From Bosea beijingensis (GTDB lineage Bacteria > Pseudomonadota > Alphaproteobacteria > Rhizobiales > Beijerinckiaceae): DNA of 64,000 nucleotides. Below are positions 49,467-58,960 of this stretch, piece after piece. The notes below the pieces were generated by a model that made no database searches, was not told where the DNA came from, and saw only the letters and a list, made by a program, of their open reading frames with translations. Each line of letters begins with the position of its first letter. Within the stretch, counting starts at the first letter, position 1. The position numbers were made by a program, and so were the translations under genes. The stretch is taken from assembly GCF_030758975.1 (NCBI RefSeq), contig NZ_CP132359.1, forward strand, positions 1,194,811 to 1,258,810, given 5' to 3'.

Positions 49467-50669
49467 TCAGCGCCGGGCGTCGAGCACAGCGACGATCCAG
49501 ATCGCGAGACCACCCAGAGCCAACGCCGCGCCGACCCAGCCGGTCGAGGTCCAGCCGTAGCCGGCCGCGATCGCCATGCCGCCGAGCCAGGGGCCGAGCG
49601 CATTGGCGGTGTTGAAGGCGCTGTGGTTGAGCGCGGCGGCCAAGGTCTGGGCGTCCTCGGCGACGTCCATCAGGCGGGTCTGCAGCATGGCGCCAAGCCC
49701 GCCGCCGCTGCCGATCATGAAGATCACCAGCGAGACCGCCCAGATATTGCCGGCCGCGAATGGAAAGGCCGCGAGCCAGAAGGCGCTCCAGAGCAGCATG
49801 CCGGCCGTCGCGGGAACGAGCGCGCGATCGGCGGCCCAGCCGGCGACGAGCGTGCCGGCGGTCAGGCCCAGGCCGAAGATCGCGAGCACGACCGGCACGA
49901 GTGCAGGCGAAACCGCGGTCACCGCCATCAGCGTCGAGGCTACATAGGTGTAGACCGCGAAAAGGCCGCCGAAGCCGATCGCCCCGGTCGCCAGCGTCAG
50001 CCAGACCTGCCGGCGCTTCAGGGCGCCGAGCTCCCGCAATGGGCTCGCGCCGGGCTGGACGGTGTCGCGCGGCGCGAACAGCGCGATAAGGGCGACCGTC
50101 AGCAGCGCGAGGCCGGCGACGATGGCGAAGCCCGTGCGCCAGCCCAGCACCTGCCCCATCCAGCTCGCGGCGGGCACGCCGAGGATGGTCGCGACCGTCA
50201 AGCCGAGCATGACGCGCGCCACCGACTGCGCCCGGCGATTCGGCTGGGCGAGCGAAGCCGCGACCAGCGCCGCCACGCCGAAATAGGCGCCGTGCGGCAG
50301 ACCGCTCAGGAAGCGGAAAGCCAGCATCCAGTGATAGGTCGGAGCGAGCGCGCTCAGGGCATTGCCGAGCGCGAAGAGGCCCATCAGGCCGATCAGCAGC
50401 GTGCGCCGCGGAATCCGGGCCGCCAGCACGGCGATCAGCGGCGCGCCGATGACGACGCCGAGCGCATAGATGCTGATGACATGGCCCGCGGTCGGCTCGT
50501 CGATACCGAGGCCGGCCGAGAAATAGGGCAGCAGGCTCATCGTCGCGAATTCGGTGGTGCCGATGGCGAAGCCGCCCATGGCGAGCGCGAACAGCACGAG
50601 CCCAGCCGAGGCGGGCGCCGGGGCGGACGCGGATACGTCCAGGCTGCGATCATTCGCGGCGAGCGTCAT
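49467..50669 (-). CDS. MFS exporter, DHA1 AraJ-like
   Basis: 400 residues, 12 segments. AIGTTEFATMSLLPYFSAGL near residue 35 and a motif C-like LGLTVATILGVPAASWMGQ are typical of the AraJ/YdhP branch. Substrate unknown. Divergent from the gene at 50848. Confidence 0.87.
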   Translation of the reverse strand: MTLAANDRSLDVSASAPAPASAGLVLFALAMGGFAIGTTEFATMSLLPYFSAGLGIDEPTAGHVISIYALGVVIGAPLIAVLAARIPRRTLLIGLMGLFALGNALSALAPTYHWMLAFRFLSGLPHGAYFGVAALVAASLAQPNRRAQSVARVMLGLTVATILGVPAASWMGQVLGWRTGFAIVAGLALLTVALIALFAPRDTVQPGASPLRELGALKRRQVWLTLATGAIGFGGLFAVYTYVASTLMAVTAVSPALVPVVLAIFGLGLTAGTLVAGWAADRALVPATAGMLLWSAFWLAAFPFAAGNIWAVSLVIFMIGSGGGLGAMLQTRLMDVAEDAQTLAAALNHSAFNTANALGPWLGGMAIAAGYGWTSTGWVGAALALGGLAIWIVAVLDARR

Positions 50670-50847
50670 AGCGGACTTTCACGGAAAGCAGCGACGATGC
50701 TGCAACGCAACATGAAATAGCCATGCACCGTCAAACGATCAACGGCGGCCATGACGATATTTCATGCAATCAGCGCATATCGTTTTGGCTACCGGGCGGG
50801 CGGGCCGAATGCGCTATAAGGCGGCTTCCCAGACAGGCGAGAGCGAC

Positions 50848-51522
50848 GTGATACCCTGGACCACCCTCGATACCGCAGTCTTGCCGGATGGCAGCGGCGA
50901 CCTCAGACTGAAGCAGCGCGGCACCGAATTCTCGATCATGCTCGGCAGCAACGAGCTGATGAACAGCCGCCTCAGCGGCTCGGAAGAGGCGCTGGCGACA
51001 CTGGTTTGCGACCGGCTGGGGCAGCGCAGGCAGCCCAGTATCCTGATCGGCGGGCTGGGCATGGGCTTCACGCTCAGGGCCGCGCTCAGCCATCTGCCTG
51101 ATGATGCGCAGGTGGAGGTGGCGGAGCTGATTCCCGCCGTCGTCGCCTGGGCGCGCGGGCCGATGTCCGCGGTCTTCGCCGGCTGCCTCGACGATGCCCG
51201 CGTGCGGGTGAACGTCACCGACGTCGCCGCCGCGATCGTCAACGGCAAGGGGCGCCACGACGCCATCCTGCTCGATGTCGACAATGGCCCGGAAGGATTG
51301 ACCGTGGCCGGCAACGACCAGCTCTACGGAGCAGCGGGGCTGCATGCCGCCAAGGCCGCGCTGCGGCCCGGCGGCATCCTGGCGGTCTGGTCCTCGGGAC
51401 CGGACCATGGCTTCACGCGGCGCTTGCGCCAGGCCGGCTTCGCCACCGAAGAGGTCACGGCCCGCGCCCGCCGCACCGGCGGCGGCGCGCGCCATGTGAT
51501 CTGGCTGGCGACGCGCCCCTGA
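50848..51522 (+). CDS. Spermidine-synthase-like protein
   Basis: 224 residues. SAM-binding fold with ILIGGLGMGFTLRAAL near residue 72, EVAELIPAVVAWAR, DAILLDVDNGPEGL. It lacks the N-terminal strands of true SpeE and the usual D-x-x-D pattern is not clear, so it may be a methyltransferase or a putrescine-unrelated member. A GTG at 50848 with AGGCGAG upstream fits; the frame is open from 50764. Confidence 0.78.
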   Translation: MIPWTTLDTAVLPDGSGDLRLKQRGTEFSIMLGSNELMNSRLSGSEEALATLVCDRLGQRRQPSILIGGLGMGFTLRAALSHLPDDAQVEVAELIPAVVAWARGPMSAVFAGCLDDARVRVNVTDVAAAIVNGKGRHDAILLDVDNGPEGLTVAGNDQLYGAAGLHAAKAALRPGGILAVWSSGPDHGFTRRLRQAGFATEEVTARARRTGGGARHVIWLATRP

Positions 51523-51541
51523 AAAGCGGGCGGTGCCTCGC

Positions 51542-52321
51542 TCAGTTGACGAGGCAGAAGGTCTCGCAGGGAGCGGCCGTCACGGCCGTGGCGAAATCCG
51601 AGATCGCCTTCTGTGCTTCCGGCTTCAGGGTCGGACGGACCGCCTGGAGCGCCGACACAAGCGCGCTGCGGTCCGGCGGAGCGAGCGCGCTGGCGATGCC
51701 GGCGGCATTCGCGGCGAAGGCCTGCGCGATCAACAGGCGATTCGCATCCCGCAACTCGGGGCTGCGCAGCGCCAGCGCCGAGCCGACGACGATCTCCTGA
51801 AGGCCGAGCCGCATCTCCCGCAGGCCGCGCGCGCGCTCCTCGGTCTTGTCCTGCTCCCTCAGCTTGACGGCGAAATCGTTGATCGCCGACAGGACGCCGC
51901 CCGCGGCCTGGAGCAGGAAGACGCGCGTCCGGGTCAACTCGTCCTGGAATTCGACGGCATTCGCCGCCTGATCCGGGGCCTTCCGGCCCGGCTGCGGCGA
52001 GAACAACGCATAGGCCTGCAGGATGCTGGTTTGCTTCTTCACGAAATCGAGCAGCGTCTGCAGGTCGTCGGCGCCATAGGGCGGCTTGCCGAGGATGGCC
52101 TGAGCGTTCCAGACATCTACAAGAACCTTGCCATCGACCGGGTCCGACAGCCGCGGCAGGCTGGGCTTGCCGTCATACAGCTTGAACAGCGATTCGACGG
52201 AGGCGTAGGCGGCATCCATGTAGGCCTTGCCGTTGGCGGGCACCTCGGCGCGGGCGGCCGGGGCCAGCAGGCAAAGCCCGCCCAGCGCGGCGACCCGCGC
52301 GATCGATCGAATCCGAATCAT
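51542..52321 (-). CDS. Exported helical protein of unknown function
   Basis: 259 residues. Signal peptide cleaved after ARA, then an almost wholly helical domain and a C-terminal CETFC pair. I do not recognise it. Its ATG overlaps the stop of the agmatinase-family gene (ATGA), so the two are co-translated. Confidence 0.75.
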   Translation of the reverse strand: MIRIRSIARVAALGGLCLLAPAARAEVPANGKAYMDAAYASVESLFKLYDGKPSLPRLSDPVDGKVLVDVWNAQAILGKPPYGADDLQTLLDFVKKQTSILQAYALFSPQPGRKAPDQAANAVEFQDELTRTRVFLLQAAGGVLSAINDFAVKLREQDKTEERARGLREMRLGLQEIVVGSALALRSPELRDANRLLIAQAFAANAAGIASALAPPDRSALVSALQAVRPTLKPEAQKAISDFATAVTAAPCETFCLVN

Positions 52322-53370
52322 GGTCTTCCTTTTCCCGCGGCGCGCGCTTCAGCCAACAGGCAGAGCTCGGTGAAAAGCACCTGCGCCGCACACTGCGCCG
52401 TATTGCTGGTCGCGTCATATTGCGGGGCGACTTCTACGACATCTGCGGCGACGATGTCGCGTCCCTTCAGCGCCCGCAAGATCGCCAGCGCCTCGCGCGG
52501 GCTCAAGCCGCCCACTTCCGGCGTGCCGGTGCCCGGCGCGAAGCCCGGATCGAGCGAATCGACATCGAAGGAGACATAGGTCGGCCCGTCGCCGATCACG
52601 GCGAGCGCCTTGGCGATCACGGCGTCCAGGCCGAGATCATCGACCTCGTTGGCGTGGATCACGGTCATGCCGGACTCGTAGGAGAACTCCCAGAGATATT
52701 CGGCGCCGCCGCGGATGCCGATCTGGATCACGCGCTCGGGATCGAGCACGCCGTCGAGCACGGCCTGCCTGAACGGCCCGCCATGGTGGAATTTCGAGCC
52801 CTCGAAGGGGCCGGAGGTGTCGCAATGGGCGTCGATATGCACCATGCCGACCGGGCGCTTCGCGCCGACCGCCTTCAGGATCGAATAGGTGATCGAATGG
52901 TCGCCGCCGACCGCGAGCGGCGAGACGCCGGCCTCGACGATCGTCCGGAAGGTCGCCTCGATATCCTCGTGGCAGCTTTCCAGCGAATAGCGCGAGCGGA
53001 AGGGCACGTCGCCGATATCGGCCGCCTTCAGCATGGTGAAGGGCGCGGTGCCCAGCGCATGGTCCATCGGACCCATGCGCTCGATGGCGCGGACGGCGCG
53101 TGGCCCGAGGCGGGCGCCGGCACGGTTGGTGACGCCGAGATCCATGGGCACGCCGATGATCGCGACATCGAGCCCGCCGAGACCGGGCGCGGCCAGGGCA
53201 TCGGGACGATAGGGCGCACCGACGAAGGTCGCGACATCGGCGAAGGGCCATTTGCGCTTGTCGCCCGTGAACTGGGCCGCGGCCACCTTGGCGAAATGCG
53301 GATCGTTGATATCGCCGCCGCCAGTGCCGGCATAACGCTGCCGCAGCTTCGCGAGCCTGTCCTGATCCAT
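52318..53370 (-). CDS. Agmatinase-family ureohydrolase
   Basis: 350 residues. Mn2+ cluster motifs GGDHSITY near residue 157, DAHCDTSG near 179, SFDVDSLDPGFAPGTGTPE near 270. The family includes agmatinase, guanidinobutyrase and guanidinase; the exact substrate is not fixed by the motifs. First gene of a pair with the exported protein at 51542; no SpeA nearby. Confidence 0.9.
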   Translation of the reverse strand: MDQDRLAKLRQRYAGTGGGDINDPHFAKVAAAQFTGDKRKWPFADVATFVGAPYRPDALAAPGLGGLDVAIIGVPMDLGVTNRAGARLGPRAVRAIERMGPMDHALGTAPFTMLKAADIGDVPFRSRYSLESCHEDIEATFRTIVEAGVSPLAVGGDHSITYSILKAVGAKRPVGMVHIDAHCDTSGPFEGSKFHHGGPFRQAVLDGVLDPERVIQIGIRGGAEYLWEFSYESGMTVIHANEVDDLGLDAVIAKALAVIGDGPTYVSFDVDSLDPGFAPGTGTPEVGGLSPREALAILRALKGRDIVAADVVEVAPQYDATSNTAQCAAQVLFTELCLLAEARAAGKGRP

Positions 53371-53385
53371 GCCGGCCTCCCCGCC

Positions 53386-53907
53386 TTACGCCCTTCCGCC
53401 GGGGATGCGCTCCAGCATCACCACCGGCCCGTTCTGGTAATCGACCTGTCCGAAGCTCTTGTAGCCGAGCTTGTACGCGACGCGGAAGGAGGCAAGGTTA
53501 TCCGGCGCGATGATGCAGACGCTGCGCTTTTCGCCATGGGTCGCGGCGAACCAGCGATGGGCCGCAGCCGCCGCCTCGCCCGCATAGCCTTTGCCGTGCG
53601 CGGCGCGCGCCAGGATCCAGCCGGCTTCGGGCGCATTATCGAAATCGGGGGACAGGCCCCGGCAGCCGTCGAACAGTCCGACCTCGCCGACCAGGGCGCC
53701 GCTGCTCTTCTCGACGACTGCGAACATGCCGTAGCCGCGCAGGGTCCACTGGCCGACGAGGCGGGCCAGCCGATGCCAGGCTTCCTCGCGGTTCAGCGCC
53801 CGGCCGCCGAGGAAACGGAGGATATCGGGGTCGCTGCGCATCGCGTGGATCGCGTCCAGATCGTCGATTTCGGGACGGCGCAGGCGCAGGTTTTCGGTCT
53901 CGATCAT
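53386..53907 (-). CDS. GNAT family N-acetyltransferase
   Basis: 173 residues, RimJ/RimL style: MIETENLRLRRPEIDDLDAIHAMRSDPDILRFLGG, acetyl-CoA loop AAHGKGYAGEAAAAAHRW, NLASFRVAYKLGY. Sixteen bp upstream of the ureohydrolase gene and likely co-transcribed, so the pair may act on amines; inference only. Confidence 0.87.
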   Translation of the reverse strand: MIETENLRLRRPEIDDLDAIHAMRSDPDILRFLGGRALNREEAWHRLARLVGQWTLRGYGMFAVVEKSSGALVGEVGLFDGCRGLSPDFDNAPEAGWILARAAHGKGYAGEAAAAAHRWFAATHGEKRSVCIIAPDNLASFRVAYKLGYKSFGQVDYQNGPVVMLERIPGGRA

Positions 53908-54095
53908 GCCCGCTTTAACCACCCCCGGAGAAGCGCGCCAAGATGAGGGCGGAAACTAGCCGAAAGTCGCAAGAATTGGCGATGAAATCCCTCGCACTTC
54001 GAAAATCCATTCGCTACAACCCGATTCCGAACGCCGGGCGGCAGAAGCTGTTTCGAAACGCCCGCACCCGCCAGACATCCGAGGAGAGTCTCTAG

Positions 54096-55181
<1,086 letters not shown>

Positions 55182-55211
55182 GCGCTCCGGCGCGACGACC
55201 CTCGACGATGC

Positions 55212-55239
55212 AAGGCCCGGCGCAAGCCGGGCCTTTTTT
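55212..55239 (+). terminator. Rho-independent terminator after the TRAP receptor gene
   Basis: Ten-bp stem (55212-55221 with 55226-55235), loop GCAA, then a T-run to 55239. Confidence 0.92.
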
Positions 55240-55456
55240 CGTCTACGGCAGAGGCGGGGAAAGTCATCGATCGCGTTGAGGCGAAACTCCCCGCTGAATC
55301 ATGACAAATCCGCATGATCGCCATGTGGATAGAGCTTGCGCCGACCATGGAGCAGGCCGACAATCTCCTGATCCGCTCGCGCGTTTCGAACCAGCTCTGA
55401 TTCAACAGAGCCCGTAGCGCGAGGGATACTCACCCCGGCGCACGCCGGGGTTTTTC
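55240..55456 (+). ncRNA. Isolated small transcription unit (candidate sRNA or mini-ORF)
   Basis: The stretch between two terminators contains no annotated gene. It ends in a strong hairpin (55432-55451) with T-run. Inside are CTCCCC and CTCCTG stretches that could pair with ribosome sites, and a 28-codon frame (55314-55400, starting MIAMWIELAP). No promoter was recognised. The call rests on the orphan terminator and is uncertain. Confidence 0.3.
55432..55455 (+). terminator. Orphan Rho-independent terminator
   Basis: Seven-bp stem (55433-55439 with 55444-55450) plus a closing A-T pair, loop GCAC, then five T. It is not the end of any annotated gene. Confidence 0.88.
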
Positions 55457-55540
55457 TGTCTGACGATCCTGTCGTTCGGTCTTGCCATAACTGCGCCTTG
55501 CTGGCTCAGTAACGGAAATCGTCGCCACGGATCTCAGCCA

Positions 55541-55924
55541 ATGCTCCGCACCGCTCTCGCCCTGCTCCTGACCGGCTTCGCGACGGCTGCTTCGGCACAG
55601 TCGATCGGCGAGCCGCTGCCGCGGAAATCCGCGCCTTACGAGGCCTCCGCGAAACCGGCCGCCAAGCCCGGCACAGCCGCCCGCCCTTGCCCCGAATACG
55701 GCGCGGGCTTCATCCGTGTGGAAGGCTCGGCGTTCTGCGTGCGGGCGGGCGGTGCCGTCCGCGCCGAGTTCGGCCGGAGCTCCCGCAACGGCTATGGCAG
55801 CCGGGCCGACGGGATGGTCTATCTCGAAAGCCGCGGCCAGACCGCGCTCGGCCCGGTCCGCTCGGTGGTCAGCGTGCGCGGACAGGTCAATCGCGGGCTC
55901 GATTCCGGCCCGTTCCGGTATTGA
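55541..55924 (+). CDS. Short porin_2-like protein (mini-porin)
   Basis: 127 residues. Signal peptide cleaved after ASAQ, a Pro/Lys/Ala linker, then PCPEYGAGFIRVEGSAFCVR and AGGAVRAEFG, which resemble the N-terminus of Hyphomicrobiales porins (paired Cys, then the first strand), and VYLESRGQTALGPVRSVVSV, the following strands. It stops there, far short of a full barrel. Confidence 0.7.
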   Translation: MLRTALALLLTGFATAASAQSIGEPLPRKSAPYEASAKPAAKPGTAARPCPEYGAGFIRVEGSAFCVRAGGAVRAEFGRSSRNGYGSRADGMVYLESRGQTALGPVRSVVSVRGQVNRGLDSGPFRY

Positions 55925-55940
55925 CCATCATCAGCGCCAC

Positions 55941-56077
55941 CCTTGTCATTCCGGGGCTTCGCGCAGCGAAGAGCCCGGAACCCACGACTGGGCGAGCCAT
56001 TTGCAACGAGGCATAGGACGCTTCACCCAGTCGTGGGTTCCGGGTTCACGCCTTCGGCGCGCCCCGGAATGACAAGG
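55941..56077. repeat. Palindromic interspersed repeat, copy C
   Basis: 137 bp with ends CCTTGTCATTCCGGGG and its inverse; inner CCCGGAACCCACGAC/GTCGTGGGTTCCGGG. Lies between convergent genes (mini-porin + and UDG -). Confidence 0.9.
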
Positions 56078-56116
56078 GGGTGGTTTGAAAGCGCTGCGAT
56101 CAAGCATCCACGCCAC

Positions 56117-56743
56117 TTACCGCAGCAGGCGCGCCACTTCTTCCCGCAAGACCGGCACGAGATCTTCCTCGAACCACGGATTGCGTTTGAGCCAGGCATT
56201 GTTGCGCCAGGACGGGTGCGGCAAGGGCAGGACGCGTGGAAACACCGGCCGAGCGAGGATCTCACGCCAGTTCGCGACAGTGACGGAGAGATTGGCCGCC
56301 TCCTTCGGGCCGAGATGCCAGTCCTGGGCATAGCGCCCGATCGCCAGCACCAGCTCGATCCGGGGCAATACCGCGAAAACCCTGGCTCGCCAGGTCGGCG
56401 CGCATTCCCGCCGGGGCGGCTTGTCGCCACCCTTGGCGTCCAGGCCGGGAAAACAGAACCCCATCGGCACCACGGCGACCTTCGCCGCATCGTAGAAAAC
56501 CGTCTCGTCCATCCCGAGCCAGTTGCGCAGTCGCACACCCGAGGGATCGGTGAAGGGTCGGCCGCTGGCATGGACGCGCGTTCCCGGCGCCTGGCCGGCG
56601 ATGCAGACCCGCGCCGTCTCCGACGCCTGGATCACCGGGCGGGGCTGATGCGGCAAGGGCGGCAGGTAGAGCGGCGCGTCGAGGCAGATGCGGCAGGCGC
56701 GCAACTCGGCCAGCACCCCGGCAAGCGTCTCTTCAGCGCTCAT
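56117..56743 (-). CDS. Uracil-DNA glycosylase family protein
   Basis: 208 residues. ACRICLDAP near residue 16 holds cysteines like those of Fe-S UDGs; motif 1 GQAPGTRVHASGRPFTDPSG near residue 50; motif 2 LPLPHPSWRN near 170. Excises uracil or related bases from DNA. Last gene of a leftward overlapping operon; its ATG overlaps the previous stop. Confidence 0.87.
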   Translation of the reverse strand: MSAEETLAGVLAELRACRICLDAPLYLPPLPHQPRPVIQASETARVCIAGQAPGTRVHASGRPFTDPSGVRLRNWLGMDETVFYDAAKVAVVPMGFCFPGLDAKGGDKPPRRECAPTWRARVFAVLPRIELVLAIGRYAQDWHLGPKEAANLSVTVANWREILARPVFPRVLPLPHPSWRNNAWLKRNPWFEEDLVPVLREEVARLLR

Positions 56744-57207
56744 CGGCGCGCCAGCCGCGACCGCCCCGGCGCCTGCGAGATCAGGCCGTCGCAGACCCAA
56801 TCAGATTTCTTGGCGGCGTAATCATAAGGATCGCCCTTCTCGATGCGGGCGAGGCCGTTGATCCGGCCGCTCGGACGGCTGCGGATGACGATCAGGTCGC
56901 CGCTGGTCTCGATTGTGAAGCAATAGGTGCGGCGCTTGTCCTGCGGGCCGTAATAGTAGCAGACGGCGTCCGCCGTCGTGGTCCAGCAGGCATCGGTGTT
57001 CGTCACATCGCGATTGTGCCCGCTCGCCCGGCCATCGGGGTGATGATATTCGCTGAACGGCAGGTTGCTGCCGGAATAGCGGCCCGAGACGGTGTTGCCC
57101 TCGAAGAGCTGCTTGATCTGATCGCCGTTCAACCGCTCGACAGCCGAAGCCTGCACCGCCGCGAGCAGGCTCAACATGAGCACGGCCATGCTTGCCAATC
57201 GGGACAT
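56740..57207 (-). CDS. Exported CYYYGP protein, paralog 2
   Basis: 155 residues with a signal peptide (MSRLASMAVLMLSL, cleavage after ASA). Mature domain: GNTVSGRYSG, EYHHPDGRASGHN, NTDACW, VCYYYGPQ, YCFTIETSGDLIV, WVCDGLIS. About half of the residues match paralog 1, including all four cysteines, which could form two disulfides. Family not identified; loosely like small secreted DUF995-type proteins, unverified. Start overlaps the previous stop by one base. Confidence 0.78.
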   Translation of the reverse strand: MSRLASMAVLMLSLLAAVQASAVERLNGDQIKQLFEGNTVSGRYSGSNLPFSEYHHPDGRASGHNRDVTNTDACWTTTADAVCYYYGPQDKRRTYCFTIETSGDLIVIRSRPSGRINGLARIEKGDPYDYAAKKSDWVCDGLISQAPGRSRLARR

Positions 57208-57674
57208 CAGCGCCGCGCCAGCCTCCGGCTCATCGGGAGCTCGGGTGCCCGCGAGATCAGCCCGTCGCAATACCAGGGCGTGCCGTTATCGCTGTGGTTG
57301 CGGGGATTGCCGAGCTCGACCTTGGCCAGCGCGTTGACCATGCCGTTGCCGCTGTTGCGCAGCACGTAGAGATCGCCACTCATCTCGACCGAGAAGCAAT
57401 GCACCGTCCGGTCGGTCTGTGGGCCGTAATAATAGCAGATGCGGTCCGGCTTGGTGATCCAGCAGGCATCGGTATTGGCCTGCCAGCCGTTATGGCCGAG
57501 CGCCTGGCCGTTGGGGTCGTGGTACTCGGTGAAGAAGCCGCCATTGGTGTAGCGGCCGGAGACCGTGTTGCCGCGGAAGGCGCGCTCGATCGCCTCGCCG
57601 CTCAGCCTTTCGGCAGCCGGCGCGAGTGTCGGAACGGCTAGGACGGCGAGCAGGGCCAGGACGAAGCGCCGCAT
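57207..57674 (-). CDS. Exported CYYYGP protein, paralog 1
   Basis: 155 residues, the same length as paralog 2. Signal peptide (MRRFVLALLAVLAV, cleavage after APA). GNTVSGRYTN, EYHDPNGQALGHN, NTDACW, ICYYYGPQTDR, HCFSVEMSGDLYV, WYCDGLIS. The arrangement, both ending in RLARR before an overlapping start, points to tandem duplication including the junction. Its ATG shares one base with the GST stop. Confidence 0.78.
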   Translation of the reverse strand: MRRFVLALLAVLAVPTLAPAAERLSGEAIERAFRGNTVSGRYTNGGFFTEYHDPNGQALGHNGWQANTDACWITKPDRICYYYGPQTDRTVHCFSVEMSGDLYVLRNSGNGMVNALAKVELGNPRNHSDNGTPWYCDGLISRAPELPMSRRLARR

Positions 57675-58285
57675 CAGACCTTCCAGCTCGGCCGGCCGGA
57701 CAATTCGCCATGCCAGCGGCGGATATGGACGAAATCCTCGGGCAGCGGCACGCGCGACGGCTTCATGAAATCGATGGCGATGCCGGCGGTGATATCCGCA
57801 ACCGTCAGGGCGTCGCCGCAGACGAAGGGGTTGGCGGCAAGCTGCAATTCGAGCAGCCAGAGATGGTCGTCCATCTGGTCGCGGTTGGCCTCGGCCCATT
57901 CCGGTACCTGCTCCTCCAGCTCGGCCATCGACGGATGGCTGTGGCGGAAGATCGCGGCGACGCTGGCGAAGAGGCCAAGCTCGACGCGCCGGTTCCACAT
58001 CTCGATCGTCGCCTGCTCCTTGGCGTCGCGGCCAAAAAGCGGCGGCTCAGGATGCAGCGCTTCGACGTAGCGGCAGATCGCGATGGTCTCGGCCAGGGCC
58101 GTGCCGTCGTCGAGCTCGAGGACCGGCAGGCGCTGGGCCGGGTTTATCCGTGTGAACGCCTCGGTCTTGTGCTCCTTCTTGGCTATGTCGACCGGCACGA
58201 GCTCCGGCAGGGCTATGCCCTTCTCCGCGAAGAAGATGCGGACCCGTCGTGGATTCGGCGCCCGCCCGCCGTCATAGAGCTTCAT
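57674..58285 (-). CDS. Glutathione S-transferase
   Basis: 203 residues. N-terminal thioredoxin-like half with LYDGGRAPNPRRVRIFFAEKG, NPAQRLPVLELDDG (cis-Pro) and LAETIAICRYVE (GSH-binding Ser replaced by Thr region); C-terminal helical half with VADITAGIAIDF. Substrate unknown. First gene of the overlapping operon with the two exported paralogs and UDG. Confidence 0.92.
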   Translation of the reverse strand: MKLYDGGRAPNPRRVRIFFAEKGIALPELVPVDIAKKEHKTEAFTRINPAQRLPVLELDDGTALAETIAICRYVEALHPEPPLFGRDAKEQATIEMWNRRVELGLFASVAAIFRHSHPSMAELEEQVPEWAEANRDQMDDHLWLLELQLAANPFVCGDALTVADITAGIAIDFMKPSRVPLPEDFVHIRRWHGELSGRPSWKV

Positions 58286-58381
58286 CAGATATTCTCCGTC
58301 TGCCGCCGTACCGGATCACGGCCCGCGCCGGAAGGTCAACCGGATTGCCGCCGCTTCATGACGCGAGCATGGCGGAGAACC

Positions 58382-58933
58382 TCAACGCGAGTTGTTGCGG
58401 CGCCAGGTTTCCGGACGCTCGAACTGCGTCGCCCAGATGCCGCGGCCGGCGGCGCGTGCCGCGTCCTCCTCGGCACGATAGGCGCCGTAGGAGACGGCAT
58501 GGCCTTCCCGCACCAGCGTCGCGTTGATGTCGGTCTCGCCCTGCCGGCAACGGGCAAGACCACGGCCGTAGCGATCGGCCTTGCCGATCTCGCAATGCGT
58601 GACGCTGCGCGCCAGCATCGCCTGCAGCGCGCGCCGCGCCTCGCGCCCGCAAGCGACCGGCCTGCCGTCGCGTGCCGTGCAGCTCTGGCGGTATTCGGGT
58701 GCGTCGATCCCTTCCAGCCGCAACTCCTCGCCGAGGAGCCTGACCGAATCGCCGTCGATCGCCTGGGCGGCGCCGACGAGCTCGCGCGCCGGGCCGAGGC
58801 GGTATTGCAGGATCGCGCCGGCGAGCGCGAGAAAACCGAGCAGGCCGAGCGCCACGACGAAGTCGACCGGCCGGCCGACGCGGCGCCAGCCGAAGGGTCC
58901 ATAGCGGGAGCGACCGAATCCGAAGGGAGCCAT
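58382..58933 (-). CDS. Membrane-anchored thermonuclease-like protein
   Basis: 183 residues. N-terminal membrane helix (about 22-45), then an SNase-like fold: AIDGDSVRLLGEELRLEGIDAPEY, ADRYGRGLARC and NATLVREGHAVSYG. The usual catalytic Arg/Glu/Arg set is roughly in place. Probably acts in the periplasm on nucleic acid. Ribosome site weak. Confidence 0.85.
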   Translation of the reverse strand: MAPFGFGRSRYGPFGWRRVGRPVDFVVALGLLGFLALAGAILQYRLGPARELVGAAQAIDGDSVRLLGEELRLEGIDAPEYRQSCTARDGRPVACGREARRALQAMLARSVTHCEIGKADRYGRGLARCRQGETDINATLVREGHAVSYGAYRAEEDAARAAGRGIWATQFERPETWRRNNSR

Positions 58934-58960
58934 CAGGAAGAGCTTAACGATTTGGTGGCC

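Noticed and set aside
50848..53370. A polyamine synthesis cluster (SpeE-like plus agmatinase)
   Set aside because: The two genes are convergent, the SpeE-like protein lacks the N-terminal domain, and the exported protein gene separates them.
57626..58960. Long upstream extension of the histidine-kinase frame
   Set aside because: It runs antisense through the GST and nuclease genes; the kinase-like sequence starts only near 58961.
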